Below, piece by piece: positions 16,553-25,002 of a stretch of DNA of 42,899 nucleotides (within the stretch, counting starts at the first letter, position 1; every line of letters starts with the position of its first letter). Both the position numbers and the translations under genes were made by a program. This stretch comes from a virus. Where the stretch lies: the IMG/VR virus record IMGVR_UViG_3300023223_000249, positions 1 through 42,899 of that record, one strand, 5' to 3'. Below the pieces are notes generated by a model. It saw only the letters and a program-made list of their open reading frames with translations, did not search any database and had not been told where the DNA came from.

Positions 16553-18922
16553 ATGCTCACGCCAACATATTCAGCAACGGTAACTGTCGGCGGGACCGAT
16601 CAGTCTGTACAGTTTAGCGCCTTCCCGGATGAAATGATAAACCGTCAATCCGGCGATGTAACTATTATTCATAATGATTCAGACGGTCTTCCTTTTGATA
16701 TTTCTTCACTTTCTGGTAGTGATTTTAAATCAGTACCTTTTGGTTCTGGACAGACTCCGGTAACTTTAGCCGTTGGTGTTGTTGGTTTTTCTCGTGAAAT
16801 ATTCACTCTTGTAACTTCAGGAACTCCCGATACTTCAGGAACTTTTATACTTAGAGTTGCGGGAGAAAATACGACAGCTATTCCTTACAATGCAGATGAT
16901 GCGGCAATCTTAGCGGCTCTTATCGCTTTGCCTTCCAGAACAGGCGGTGACTTTTTAGTTTCAAGAAAGGCCAAAGAAAATCTAGGTTTTGCCGGTGCTC
17001 AGATATTGGTTGAAACTTCTGGCGGCTTTGCTATTGACTTCTCTTCGACTTTAGACGGTGCTTCACTTCCAGACGCTTCAATCAGCCTAAATATTGATCA
17101 GAAAGGTTCAAGTATTGCGAATGAGTACAACGCAAACTGGGATAAAGATTCTATACCGGCGGCTTATTCAGACTTTGATTTTGACAAAAAAGGCGCGATT
17201 GCCTTCTATATTGCCTTAGAGGATGGTGATGACTTTTACCAGGTTTACCAAAGATTAAATATTGTTGATGATGCCTTTGTTGATGGCGGCGGCGCGATTC
17301 CTTCAAGCGCAACTTATGTATATAATCCTAATGATCCTTCGGCATGGCTGAGAATAACAACTTCTTCACCGGCGCTAATAAATGAGGGCATGGATAAGTT
17401 AATAGCTAAGAACTTCAGAGACTTTGGCGCTATCCTTGATATCCAAACAACTCCACCAGTTTCACCGGCTGACGCTGACGCTTATTTGGTTCTATCTGTT
17501 GCTACTGGTGACTGGACAGGCCAAGAGGATCAGATAGCCAAGTGGTCTTCAACTCTCTCAGCTTGGGCATTTTCAAACGTCCATAGAGCCGGTGATGAGG
17601 TCTTAAATTTAAATGACAGTTCGCTTTATCGGTGGTCTGGTTCTGCTTGGGTTGCGGTCTCAAGTGGTGCGGGTGATGTTGTCGGTCCAGGCGTTGCAGT
17701 TGATGACAATATTGCGACATATAATTTAACCACCGGTAAAATAATTAAGGATTCTGGCGTTGGTATTGCTGCTGTTACCGCCAATACTGCCAAGATTACA
17801 AACGCGACACATACGGGCGATGCGACAGGTGCAACGGCATTGACCTTACAACCTGCGGCGATTACCGGCAAACCTTCTGTAACTCTCTCTGCGACTGACT
17901 TAGTTTTAATTGCTGATGTATCAGATAGCAATAACCTAAAACAAGTTGCAGCCTCGGAATTCATGGGCTCCGGTACTGATCCAGACGCGATTCATGATAA
18001 CGTAGCGGGAGAAATTGCGGCGATTACAGCTAAAGCCACTCCGGTGTCTGGTGACTTTCTATTAATTGAAGATAGTGCCGACTCGAATAATAAGAAGAGA
18101 ATCACAATAGGCGATTTACCCGGCGGCGGTGCTTCTTTGCCGGTTGTTGATACTACTTCGATAGTTGAAGGCAATACAGACACTACTAAAGAAATGCGTA
18201 TAGACGTTGAGACAAATGTAACAACGGCGACAACTCGCGTTTTGACTATGCCGGATACTGATGTAAATATTCAGGCTCAAGGGCGATCAACCTCCTTGGG
18301 AACTACCGGCGCGATTGAAATTGATTGGAATGAATTAAGCGTTATTGAGCTTGGAACTTTAACCGGCAACGTAACACTTACATTTATTAATGTCAGCCAA
18401 GATGCAACCATAAATATTACATATACAACAACCGGCGCTTTTGATGTTACTTTACCTGGTTCTGTCCTTATCTTGAATGGTGGAGCGAGTACAGCGGATT
18501 CTTATAACTCAATCTTCATGACAGCCACAAACGCAGCGACACAGCAACAGGCGGCATATTCTACAGATAGTTCAGGCGGTGTATCTATCACAGCCACAGA
18601 AGCGGCGGCGGGTGTTGATAACGACCAGACCGGAACGACTTATACTTTTGTATTAACTGACCAAGAAAATAAAACCGTATGGCTGAATAATGCTTCGGCA
18701 ATTGCCGTAACGGTGCCGACTAATGCAAGTGTCGCCTTTCCAATTGGCACTAAGATTAATACAATGTTTGAAGGTGCAGGAATCCCAACGATAACAGGTG
18801 ATACAGGCGTTACTGTAAATGGCACAAGCGGCGGTTCTGTCGTTATGAATAACCAGTACCAAGGCGCAACGCTAACAAAACGAGGCACCAACGTGTGGAT
18901 CGTGACAGGCGATGTATCATGA
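16553..18922 (+). CDS. Tail fibre protein with DUF2793-like module
   Basis: A 789-residue protein with an N-terminal virion-attachment part (residues 1-260, including FPDEMINRQSGDVTIIHNDS). A module at about 301-360 (TPPVSPADADAYLVLSVATG, then QIAKWSSTLSAWAF and SLYRWSGSAWVAVS) resembles the DUF2793-type segment of phage fibres. Then come repeated fibre linkers (GKIIKDSGVGIAAVTANTAK; paired 'LIADVSDSNNLKQV' and 'LIEDSADSNNKKRI') and a compact C-terminal domain with NKTVWLNNASAIAVTVP. The stop overlaps the next start as ATGA. Confidence 0.82.
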   Translation: MLTPTYSATVTVGGTDQSVQFSAFPDEMINRQSGDVTIIHNDSDGLPFDISSLSGSDFKSVPFGSGQTPVTLAVGVVGFSREIFTLVTSGTPDTSGTFILRVAGENTTAIPYNADDAAILAALIALPSRTGGDFLVSRKAKENLGFAGAQILVETSGGFAIDFSSTLDGASLPDASISLNIDQKGSSIANEYNANWDKDSIPAAYSDFDFDKKGAIAFYIALEDGDDFYQVYQRLNIVDDAFVDGGGAIPSSATYVYNPNDPSAWLRITTSSPALINEGMDKLIAKNFRDFGAILDIQTTPPVSPADADAYLVLSVATGDWTGQEDQIAKWSSTLSAWAFSNVHRAGDEVLNLNDSSLYRWSGSAWVAVSSGAGDVVGPGVAVDDNIATYNLTTGKIIKDSGVGIAAVTANTAKITNATHTGDATGATALTLQPAAITGKPSVTLSATDLVLIADVSDSNNLKQVAASEFMGSGTDPDAIHDNVAGEIAAITAKATPVSGDFLLIEDSADSNNKKRITIGDLPGGGASLPVVDTTSIVEGNTDTTKEMRIDVETNVTTATTRVLTMPDTDVNIQAQGRSTSLGTTGAIEIDWNELSVIELGTLTGNVTLTFINVSQDATINITYTTTGAFDVTLPGSVLILNGGASTADSYNSIFMTATNAATQQQAAYSTDSSGGVSITATEAAAGVDNDQTGTTYTFVLTDQENKTVWLNNASAIAVTVPTNASVAFPIGTKINTMFEGAGIPTITGDTGVTVNGTSGGSVVMNNQYQGATLTKRGTNVWIVTGDVS

Positions 18923-19788
18923 GTTTACTCTTAAGGCGTGGGATATTTAGCGGTTCCTTTAAAGAGATGGTAACGACTTGGAATACTGAGAATTTAGGCG
19001 GCACAGGTTCAGCGACTAAAGTTATTTTATTGCCTATGACTGCGGGGCCTTCTGTTGATTGGGGCGACGGCACAGTTAATAACCTTAATACTCATACCTA
19101 TTCAGTGGGTGGTGTAAAGACTGTAAAGATTTACGGGAATGTTGCAGGGTGGACGTTTTTTAACTTAGGCGATAAATTAAAAATCACCGATGTTTCTAAT
19201 GTTGGTGGCTTATTTATAGATGGTATCGGTTCTTTTTATGGTTGTGCTAATCTCGTATGGTCTGCCACGAATGCACCCAATATAATAACGTCTATGAGTA
19301 GCTGCTTTAGAGGGTGCACTATATTTAACGGGGATGTTTCAAAGTGGAATGTGTCTAATGTTATGTCCACAGTTCATGCGTTTCGTGACACGGCATTCAA
19401 TAAAGGTATCGGATCTTGGGATGTTGGCCTCGTAACTTCAATGAATAGTATGTTTAGAGGTAGCCCCTTTAACCAAGATTTGAGCTTATGGCAAATTGGC
19501 AATGTTGATAATGTAGGGAGTATGTTTAGGGATGCAATAAATTTCGATCAAGATATATCTTCTTGGGATATCGCCTCTGTTACCACTGCCGCTAACTTTT
19601 TAAACGGCTCCGCATTCACTCAAACAAACTATGATTTATTATTACCTGCATGGGAGGCTCAAAGCGTTCAAAATAATGTAGTCGCTCATTTTGGCGCAGC
19701 TACATATGGCGCAGGTGCTCCGGCCACGGCTAGAGCTGCTTTAATTGCGGATCACACTTGGACAATAACAGACGGAGGCGCGGCATAA
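18919..19788 (+). CDS. PKD plus DUF285/BspA-like repeat adhesin
   Basis: A 289-residue protein. Residues about 40-85 carry a PKD-like strand pattern with VDWGDGT and THTYSVGGVKTVKIYG. Residues about 110-240 have four to five repeats of about 24 residues of the form 'S.W(D/N)V..V..M..MFR...FNqDiS.W', the DUF285 (BspA-like surface protein) signature. Such repeats are known from bacterial surface proteins, so the gene may be host-derived and used for attachment. Start at ATG 18919 is set by the ATGA overlap; the in-frame ATG at 18895 is less likely. Confidence 0.78.
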   Translation: MSLLLRRGIFSGSFKEMVTTWNTENLGGTGSATKVILLPMTAGPSVDWGDGTVNNLNTHTYSVGGVKTVKIYGNVAGWTFFNLGDKLKITDVSNVGGLFIDGIGSFYGCANLVWSATNAPNIITSMSSCFRGCTIFNGDVSKWNVSNVMSTVHAFRDTAFNKGIGSWDVGLVTSMNSMFRGSPFNQDLSLWQIGNVDNVGSMFRDAINFDQDISSWDIASVTTAANFLNGSAFTQTNYDLLLPAWEAQSVQNNVVAHFGAATYGAGAPATARAALIADHTWTITDGGAA

Positions 19789-20258
19789 TGAGCCATTTAA
19801 AAAAGCAGACGAAAAAAGGCGTTATTTACTTTGCCGCATTTAATCCGCTTACAGGCGATATTTCAGTTGGTGAGATTCATAAAGGCTTGCAAGTTGAAAC
19901 TGGACACCCTTGTTTATTTACATCTACAGACAAGAATAAAGCATATGGGATGGCTTTCTCTGAGTGGTCAGAAGATGACGACGGAAATGTTGACGGAACG
20001 CCAAGAGAGTATGATTTTTCTGTATATGATACCGAAACAGACTTAGAACTAAAAGAGATCTTAACCGATATTAATTTAGAGGATGGAATAGGGCTCAGTG
20101 AAATTAAGCGGCCAAAATCTAAAGATAAGCTTTTGATGTTCTCTGAATATTCTTTTTCACAATTATCTTCAGCGACTCAAGAAAAGTTGATGAGCAAGAA
20201 GACGCTTAGAGATGGCAAGCGGCTTAAAGCTTCAGATATAATGGGGAATGAATCATGA
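19788..20258 (+). CDS. Conserved-looking tail-region protein, unknown
   Basis: A 156-residue protein starting at the coupled ATG 19788 (TAATG). It opens with a basic stretch (SHLKKQTKKGVIYFAAF), continues with mixed alpha/beta acidic sequence, and has a C-terminal helix (SSATQEKLMSKKTLRDGKRL). It sits between two adhesin genes and overlaps the LamG-like gene by four bases. It could be a fibre assembly factor or a virion protein; I see no diagnostic motif. Confidence 0.65.
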   Translation: MSHLKKQTKKGVIYFAAFNPLTGDISVGEIHKGLQVETGHPCLFTSTDKNKAYGMAFSEWSEDDDGNVDGTPREYDFSVYDTETDLELKEILTDINLEDGIGLSEIKRPKSKDKLLMFSEYSFSQLSSATQEKLMSKKTLRDGKRLKASDIMGNES

Positions 20259-20953
20259 GAGCAATGATGACAGGCGTTGCAAATAAGTTTAAAGGCGGGA
20301 CCGCTGAGGCTACAACGGCGTTTTATAATACACTTCTTCTTGATGGTTCCACTCAATCTGTTGATTGTGGGAATGATGCGAGTTTAACTATATCTACTAA
20401 TTTGACCGTATCTGGATTTTTTGATACTACCTCAGATATCACAACTGATCAGGCTTTATTATCAAGATGGAATGGTGGCAGCGGCTATTTAGTTTATATA
20501 TTTGCGGGTGAAGTATATATGCAAATAAACGGTGTATTCGCGAAGGCTGCTATATCCGCAAATACTCAATATCACTTTACGGGAACTTATGATGGAGCCA
20601 ATATGAAGATATTCATTAATGGCACGATTGCCGATACAGTCGCCAACACAGCCGCTATAGCTGATCCCGGTGTTAATTGCTATGTTGGCAGGTATGGTAG
20701 TTCTAGAACTGCGGGTTCATTGTCATTACCTATGGTATTTAATTCGATATTAACCGATACAGATATAATAGAATTGCAGACACCCAAACAGCCCGAAAAT
20801 TACAGCTCATCAATTACTGATAATTATGTGTTAGCACTTCCCTTAAATGACGGTGTCGTAGATCCTTATATCGATAGGTCTGCAAACGGCAATGACGGGA
20901 CGGCGATTGGTTCACCGACTTTTACCGGTACACAACTTGAGTTTACTCTATAA
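20255..20953 (+). CDS. LamG/concanavalin A-like lectin domain protein
   Basis: A 232-residue protein whose residues 25-175 match the LamG-type jelly roll: LDGSTQSVDCGNDASLTIST, then ALLSRWNGGSGYLVYIFAGE, HFTGTYDGANMKIFINGTIA and VGRYGSSRTAGSLSLPMVFN. These domains bind glycans or peptides, fitting a receptor-binding or virion-decorating role. Short N-terminal segment GVANKFKGGTAEATTAFYNT may be the attachment part. Coupled by ATGA at the start and by one base at the end. Confidence 0.8.
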   Translation: MRAMMTGVANKFKGGTAEATTAFYNTLLLDGSTQSVDCGNDASLTISTNLTVSGFFDTTSDITTDQALLSRWNGGSGYLVYIFAGEVYMQINGVFAKAAISANTQYHFTGTYDGANMKIFINGTIADTVANTAAIADPGVNCYVGRYGSSRTAGSLSLPMVFNSILTDTDIIELQTPKQPENYSSSITDNYVLALPLNDGVVDPYIDRSANGNDGTAIGSPTFTGTQLEFTL

Positions 20954-21375
20954 TGAAAGACTTTCACAAAAAATATAAGAAGATCTCACCCTGGTGGAAA
21001 TTCATTCGCCAGGAGTTCGAGCTTACAGAATGCCACCACAGACAAACGGCCATTTATGATCGGCCTTATGAGGATGATAAAGTTGCCCTAAGAAAAAATG
21101 GTTTATTGACTATAAAAGCGGGTTTTGATTTCGGCGCGTCAGGACCAACGATAGACACAAAGTCGAGTCGTGAAGCCTCATGCGTTCATGATGCAATCTA
21201 TTACTTATCTGATAAAGGCTTATTCAAAGGCGACGACTCCCGTAAGATGCGCGGAATTGCTGATAATTTATTGGAAAGTATCTGCTTAGAAAATGACATG
21301 TTTCATTGGCGGGCTAAAGCATGGCTCAAGACCTTGGAAATATTCGGCGGTTACTCTTGGGAGAGTGGTTTATAG
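20953..21375 (+). CDS. DUF1353-like protein of the lysis region
   Basis: A 140-residue protein with the DUF1353 pattern: a basic N-terminus, GLLTIKAGFDFGASGPTIDT, then SCVHDAIYYLSDKGLF with an invariant-type His-Asp, and a helical end with 'R..AD.LL...' and RAKAWLKTLEIFGG. Family members are common beside phage lysis genes; some are suspected of cell wall activity, but none is proven to my knowledge. Here it directly precedes the holin and spanin candidates, and no other endolysin is recognisable. Confidence 0.72.
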   Translation: MKDFHKKYKKISPWWKFIRQEFELTECHHRQTAIYDRPYEDDKVALRKNGLLTIKAGFDFGASGPTIDTKSSREASCVHDAIYYLSDKGLFKGDDSRKMRGIADNLLESICLENDMFHWRAKAWLKTLEIFGGYSWESGL

Positions 21376-21477
21376 TTTTCACAAAAACATAACACAACTG
21401 TAAATTATTGCATTATGATTACGAAAGTGTAATGTTTAACTAGAGATTTAATACTTAATTTAAATGTGAGAGATGGG

Positions 21478-21882
21478 ATGGGATTTATTTTAGGACTTGC
21501 GGAAGCATCTTGGGTTGAAATCGGCTTAGTGGTAATACCTTTATTAATTATAGGCCTAGTCACTTTTATAATATATAAAGCTAAATTTGAAATTATGATT
21601 GATGTCGAAAGCAAAATTGCTGAAGAAATTGGACCAATAGAAAAACGAATGGATAAACATGACACCGATTTTAAAGACTTTAAGCGTGATGAAATCGAGC
21701 CAATGAAAAAAGACATCCATGAACTCATTAGACGACAATCAGTAATTGATACTAAGGTAGATAATGTATTGATCGGAATAGGTAGAATTGAAGAATATTT
21801 AAAAGAGCGTGACAGGAACTATAAAGAAAACTTTTTGCTAGTTTTTGATAGGCTAGAAAATAAAGTTGATAAGAAGAAATGA
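21478..21882 (+). CDS. Holin candidate, single membrane helix plus coiled coil
   Basis: A 134-residue protein with one hydrophobic segment (residues 12-33, VEIGLVVIPLLIIGLVTFII) followed by about 95 charged residues in heptad-like order (EEIGPIEKRMDKHDTDFKDF, then VDNVLIGIGRIEEYLKERD). This layout fits some phage holins or i-spanin-like proteins, and the next gene encodes a small lipoprotein. ATG 21478 is preferred because GAGAG lies upstream; GTG 21466 is possible. Alternative: the inner-membrane spanin itself, partner of the next protein. Confidence 0.6.
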   Translation: MGFILGLAEASWVEIGLVVIPLLIIGLVTFIIYKAKFEIMIDVESKIAEEIGPIEKRMDKHDTDFKDFKRDEIEPMKKDIHELIRRQSVIDTKVDNVLIGIGRIEEYLKERDRNYKENFLLVFDRLENKVDKKK

Positions 21883-22052
21883 AATATAAACTTTTGTTTA
21901 TCCTATGTACACTTTTCTTTACTGGTTGCGTTATTCACAAAGAGATCCATATTACCATCAAAGCTTCAAGTGACATAAAAATAGACTCTGCAATTTACGG
22001 TTCGGATTTAGAAGATATAAAACCAAGCCTTGAGATTCCTTTATTACCTTAG
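21879..22052 (+). CDS. Small lipoprotein, outer-membrane spanin candidate
   Basis: A 57-residue protein overlapping the previous stop (ATGA). The signal peptide MKYKLLFILCTLFFTGC ends in a lipobox (FTG-Cys17), so the mature lipoprotein would be about 41 residues (VIHKEIHITIKAS and onward). A tiny lipoprotein as the last gene of a lysis region, right after a one-helix coiled-coil protein, matches the i-spanin/o-spanin pattern that fuses inner and outer membranes. This implies a diderm host. Confidence 0.75.
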   Translation: MKYKLLFILCTLFFTGCVIHKEIHITIKASSDIKIDSAIYGSDLEDIKPSLEIPLLP

Positions 22053-22079
22053 ACTTTTCCCGCGCTCGGCGCTTCCTTG

Positions 22080-22114
22080 GCCCACTTGCTATTCCCTTTC
22101 AGGTGGGCTTTTTT
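22080..22114 (+). terminator. Rho-independent terminator of the late operon
   Basis: GCCCAC (22080-22085) pairs with GTGGGC (22103-22108), followed by six T. It ends rightward late transcription after the lysis region. Confidence 0.85.
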
Positions 22115-22120
22115 ACGTCA

Positions 22121-22154
22121 AATAAAAACGGCGACCCTCGGGAGAAGGGCCGCC
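22121..22154 (-). terminator. Rho-independent terminator of the leftward early operon
   Basis: On the minus strand GGCG-C-CCCT... folds against AGGG-T-CGCC (plus 22130-22154), followed by GTTTTTATT. Together with 22080-22114 it forms a converging terminator pair. Apart from these hairpins, 22053-22248 shows no gene. Confidence 0.85.
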
Positions 22155-22248
22155 AACAGTGAGTTACTAAAGTAAAGATTATTCCATATTATAAGCAGAC
22201 TCCATTATTAGTTTTAGTTTAATTTACGTGTTGGTTTCTTGCGGAGAA

Positions 22249-22440
22249 TCAAGGCTCTTTTGTAAAGGTTGCGCTGCCGCCGTCTATGCTAATTCTATAG
22301 CTGCTGACCTTCCTTACTGAGCCGGTTAATTTTATAATTCTTGATATAAATATATCTGCAATCTGCTTAGACTTCTCTAAGTCTCCCCGCGCTTCTGATA
22401 CAGAGCAAGAAAGCGAGTCTGGGAGTTCGTCGGTTAGCAT
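22249..22440 (-). CDS. Last gene of the leftward operon, unknown
   Basis: A 63-residue protein. I place the start at the ATG at 22440 because it follows the SSB stop by one base; a longer in-frame start at 22476 would overlap the SSB gene. The first half is helical (LSCSVSEARGDLEKSKQIAD, then IFISRIIKLTG) and the second beta-like (VSSYRISIDGGSATFTKEP). Being co-transcribed with recombination genes suggests a replication or recombination accessory, without direct evidence. Confidence 0.65.
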   Translation of the reverse strand: MLTDELPDSLSCSVSEARGDLEKSKQIADIFISRIIKLTGSVRKVSSYRISIDGGSATFTKEP

Positions 22441-22441
22441 T

Positions 22442-22858
22442 TTAAAATGGAATATCCGACTCGGGATCAGAGTCAAACTTTGGCATCTCAGGCATCACCG
22501 CCTGTTCTGATTTGCTTGACTCATGCTTGACTGGCGCTGCCGGATTCGCTTGACTTTCATTACCAATATAGAAGGCTCTGAGCTTATTGAATACGCTTGG
22601 TTCGCCGGTTCTGTTGTTTGTGTACGGTTTGCCACCGTCAAGACTAAACTTAATCGTAACTGTATCGCCGGGCTTGTTTCGGTCCAGGTGTTCAAATTGA
22701 GAGTCGGCCACATCGAATTCCGCATGTTTCAAATACTGCCCTTCATTCCCTGAAGCCATTGAGATTATAATACTGCGGTTTGTAAAGGTCTTTCCTTCCC
22801 ATTCGCGAGACTGCAAAGAGCCTACTGATACTATCTGGCCTGTGATTTCAAAATTCAT
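22442..22858 (-). CDS. Single-stranded DNA-binding protein (OB fold, DUF3127-like)
   Basis: A 138-residue protein. Residues 1-100 form an OB-fold-like strand series (NFEITGQIVSVGSLQSREWE, then KTFTNRSIIISM and PGDTVTIKFSLDGGKPYTN) resembling the DUF3127 family. Residues 105-138 are a flexible tail ending DSDPESDIPF, the acidic tip by which SSB proteins recruit replication and repair enzymes. Its position next to exonuclease and annealing genes gives a complete recombination cassette. Confidence 0.82.
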   Translation of the reverse strand: MNFEITGQIVSVGSLQSREWEGKTFTNRSIIISMASGNEGQYLKHAEFDVADSQFEHLDRNKPGDTVTIKFSLDGGKPYTNNRTGEPSVFNKLRAFYIGNESQANPAAPVKHESSKSEQAVMPEMPKFDSDPESDIPF

Positions 22859-22868
22859 TATAATTTCC

Positions 22869-23720
22869 TTAATTCCAATTAGCGCAATATTCGCTTGTTA
22901 ATATTTCAAAATCTACTGATTCGGATTCGACGCAATGACTACAAACTTGGCATTGTTGCGGTTTATCTTCCCCGGCGATCACTTCTTTTATTCTATCGGT
23001 TATAGATATCAGATTACTAATTTCATAATCTAATCGTGACTGATCATCAAACTTATACATCCTTACTGATTTAGTTTTCTTGTTTACGGCCAGAATCCGA
23101 GGCTGAACCAATTGATCAAAATTAGACTTAATTCCTACTTGATACAAAGCTCTTTGGCGATGATAATTCCAATTATCAATAAAGGTGATATCCTTTTGTC
23201 TGGTTTCGCTGTTGTATGATTTTTCGTTAAAATCCTTTGTTGTTTTGAGATCAATCTCAGTATTTTTATTTAGGTTTAAATAGTCAATTTCCCCGCGCCA
23301 TTTAAAGCCGTGTAATTCAAATGTCATTACTTGGTGGTAAATACTTCCTTCACTTCTAAATAACTCTGTCAGCTTCTTATGCTTGGTTACTGATTTAGCC
23401 AAGGCGGTAGAATCCTCAGTCCATTTATATGGCTTGCCGTCTTTCTTGAGTGCGTTATCCCCATAACGCTTGAGCATCTTATTGCGGCCTTCTTCACCTT
23501 CAAATATTTCAGCCTCGACTAAATGACCGATAGCGAAGACAGAGTTAAAAGCTTGCTGCTCTTTTATCGCATAACCAATAATCGAGCTATACTCACACTT
23601 TAGAAAATCACCTATAAAGCTATTTGAAAGAAAGCCCGTTGAATTATGATATTCATCTTCATCCAACTTTGGACCCTCTTGCCAAATGGCAAGAGCTTTG
23701 TTAAATTTCTTAATATCCAT
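22869..23720 (-). CDS. RecE/Cas4-like exonuclease (PD-(D/E)XK, possible Fe-S)
   Basis: A 283-residue nuclease that should resect double-stranded ends for the annealing protein. PD-(D/E)XK elements in order: HLVEAE (His66, Glu70), GEIDYL (Asp146), EIDLKTT (Asp157, Lys159) and YHRQRALYQ (187-195). Four cysteines near the C-terminus (257, 260, 263, 279) plus Cys42 in FLKCEY recall the split Cys arrangement of Cas4/AddB nucleases that hold a 4Fe-4S cluster; this is inference. The start overlaps the stop of the annealing protein gene (TAATG). Confidence 0.82.
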   Translation of the reverse strand: MDIKKFNKALAIWQEGPKLDEDEYHNSTGFLSNSFIGDFLKCEYSSIIGYAIKEQQAFNSVFAIGHLVEAEIFEGEEGRNKMLKRYGDNALKKDGKPYKWTEDSTALAKSVTKHKKLTELFRSEGSIYHQVMTFELHGFKWRGEIDYLNLNKNTEIDLKTTKDFNEKSYNSETRQKDITFIDNWNYHRQRALYQVGIKSNFDQLVQPRILAVNKKTKSVRMYKFDDQSRLDYEISNLISITDRIKEVIAGEDKPQQCQVCSHCVESESVDFEILTSEYCANWN

Positions 23721-24532
23721 TAGACAATATCCGATTTCACCGGAGCAATAGCCTTTTCCTTTGGCTTCTCAATTTCAAACCAATCCCAAGATTTAGACAT
23801 ACCATCTTTCAGGGAGTTGAAAATTGATCTTAGGTTTACGACTTGAGCGGCGTTGATGGCTTCGATATGACAACCGATGTTTTTTTCGATATGCTGCTTT
23901 GTAACTTTGAACTGTTCAAAGGCTTTCATTAATTTCTGGATACCTTCTTTACTTAGGTCAGCCGAGGCATTCAGAGTAATAGCACATTGTTTTTCAGCGG
24001 CTTCGATGACATCGCCAGGAATAACGCCAAGGATACAAGCTCTCAAGCGTCGTGCTCCTTGATTAGCGACAAGCTCGTAAATATCTCTTGAGTCTGTCAG
24101 CTTCTTATCACCGGCACGAGTATTTCTAATATGCTTCACTTTAAAAGTTTTAGATTCTCTGACATTGTTCTGAAGATCCCAACAAAAGGCAACTACTGAG
24201 CTTTCACCGTTTCGCTGATCAAGCTCTTTTATGCCAAATTCCAAATTACCCCAGTGACGGGCGACAGCTTCAGCCAGTCTTATTGATGGCCCGGTAATTC
24301 TTTGGCCGCCTCTTGGGTAGGCATAAGTCGAAGCTTCAGCCAATGCCGTGCGAGTACATTCGTTTAAGATGTTATCGACTGCCTGAATTGTATTGCGGGG
24401 GAATTGCTTCGCCATTACGACTTGAGCCTGAACTTCTGCCATTGCATGCGCTGAAGACTCTTGACCTAATACGCCATGATCCGGCGCGATTGTTCCCATT
24501 GGATTATTTACTCTTACTATTTCGTTTCTCAT
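23720..24532 (-). CDS. Single-strand annealing recombinase-like protein
   Basis: A 270-residue protein of a phage family usually found beside an exonuclease and SSB, as here. Conserved-looking elements are VVMAKQFPRNTIQAVDNI, AYPRGGQRITGPSIRLAEAV, HWGNLEFGIKELDQRNGESS, YELVANQGARRLRACILGVI and GDVIEAAEKQC. The likely role is annealing complementary single strands after resection (RecT/Redbeta functional class). The exact superfamily cannot be settled by eye. A GGAAAG ribosome site precedes the ATG. Confidence 0.7.
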   Translation of the reverse strand: MRNEIVRVNNPMGTIAPDHGVLGQESSAHAMAEVQAQVVMAKQFPRNTIQAVDNILNECTRTALAEASTYAYPRGGQRITGPSIRLAEAVARHWGNLEFGIKELDQRNGESSVVAFCWDLQNNVRESKTFKVKHIRNTRAGDKKLTDSRDIYELVANQGARRLRACILGVIPGDVIEAAEKQCAITLNASADLSKEGIQKLMKAFEQFKVTKQHIEKNIGCHIEAINAAQVVNLRSIFNSLKDGMSKSWDWFEIEKPKEKAIAPVKSDIV

Positions 24533-24535
24533 TGG

Positions 24536-25000
24536 TTACTTTCCTTTATTTATTTTTTGGTTGGCTAATTTCTTCCAGTGATCCTCTACGACCCCGCAAG
24601 CATCTCTGGCTTTTAATTTCTTTGTGGCTTCTTCTTTTTGCCATTCCTTCAAGCCTTCTGATGATAGCCACTCGTTTACTTGTTCTCTTAAATCATATTG
24701 AGGGTAAAGAGTTTTTTCTGCGTCTAGGATCATGAAAGGGCCGTCTATGTTTTTGACTCTTTTTATAATGTCCAAACTAGCACAACCTGCCTGAAATCCC
24801 GTTACACCTAATTTACTGGCTACATATTCAAATGAGGCAGTTGCGGCCAATGACATTGCATAGCAGCAAGTCCCGTAATCGTGAGATCTTTCTGTCAGGT
24901 CATTTATGAATTTTGTGAGTTCTTCAAGTGAATTAAACGTAGGACATTTATAACCTCTCAATTCCGCTTCTGTCATTGTCTTTATATCTTCGTTGCTCAT
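24536..25000 (-). CDS. Conserved phage protein near recombination genes
   Basis: A 154-residue protein. The recognisable core is FINDLTERSHDYGTCCYAMS, then ATASFEYVASKLGVTGFQAG and IKRVKNIDGPFMILDAEKTL with YPQYDL, a set I associate with a conserved hypothetical family of phages and prophages without known function. The N-terminus is acidic, the C-terminus basic and helical. It has a good AAAGGAAAA ribosome site and is separated from the annealing protein gene by 3 bases. Confidence 0.75.
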   Translation of the reverse strand: MSNEDIKTMTEAELRGYKCPTFNSLEELTKFINDLTERSHDYGTCCYAMSLAATASFEYVASKLGVTGFQAGCASLDIIKRVKNIDGPFMILDAEKTLYPQYDLREQVNEWLSSEGLKEWQKEEATKKLKARDACGVVEDHWKKLANQKINKGK

Positions 25001-25002
25001 AA

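Noticed and set aside
24313-24735. Plus-strand 140-codon frame opposite the annealing protein gene
   Set aside because: It crosses two well-supported minus genes, has no ribosome site and an unlikely Leu/Arg-rich composition.
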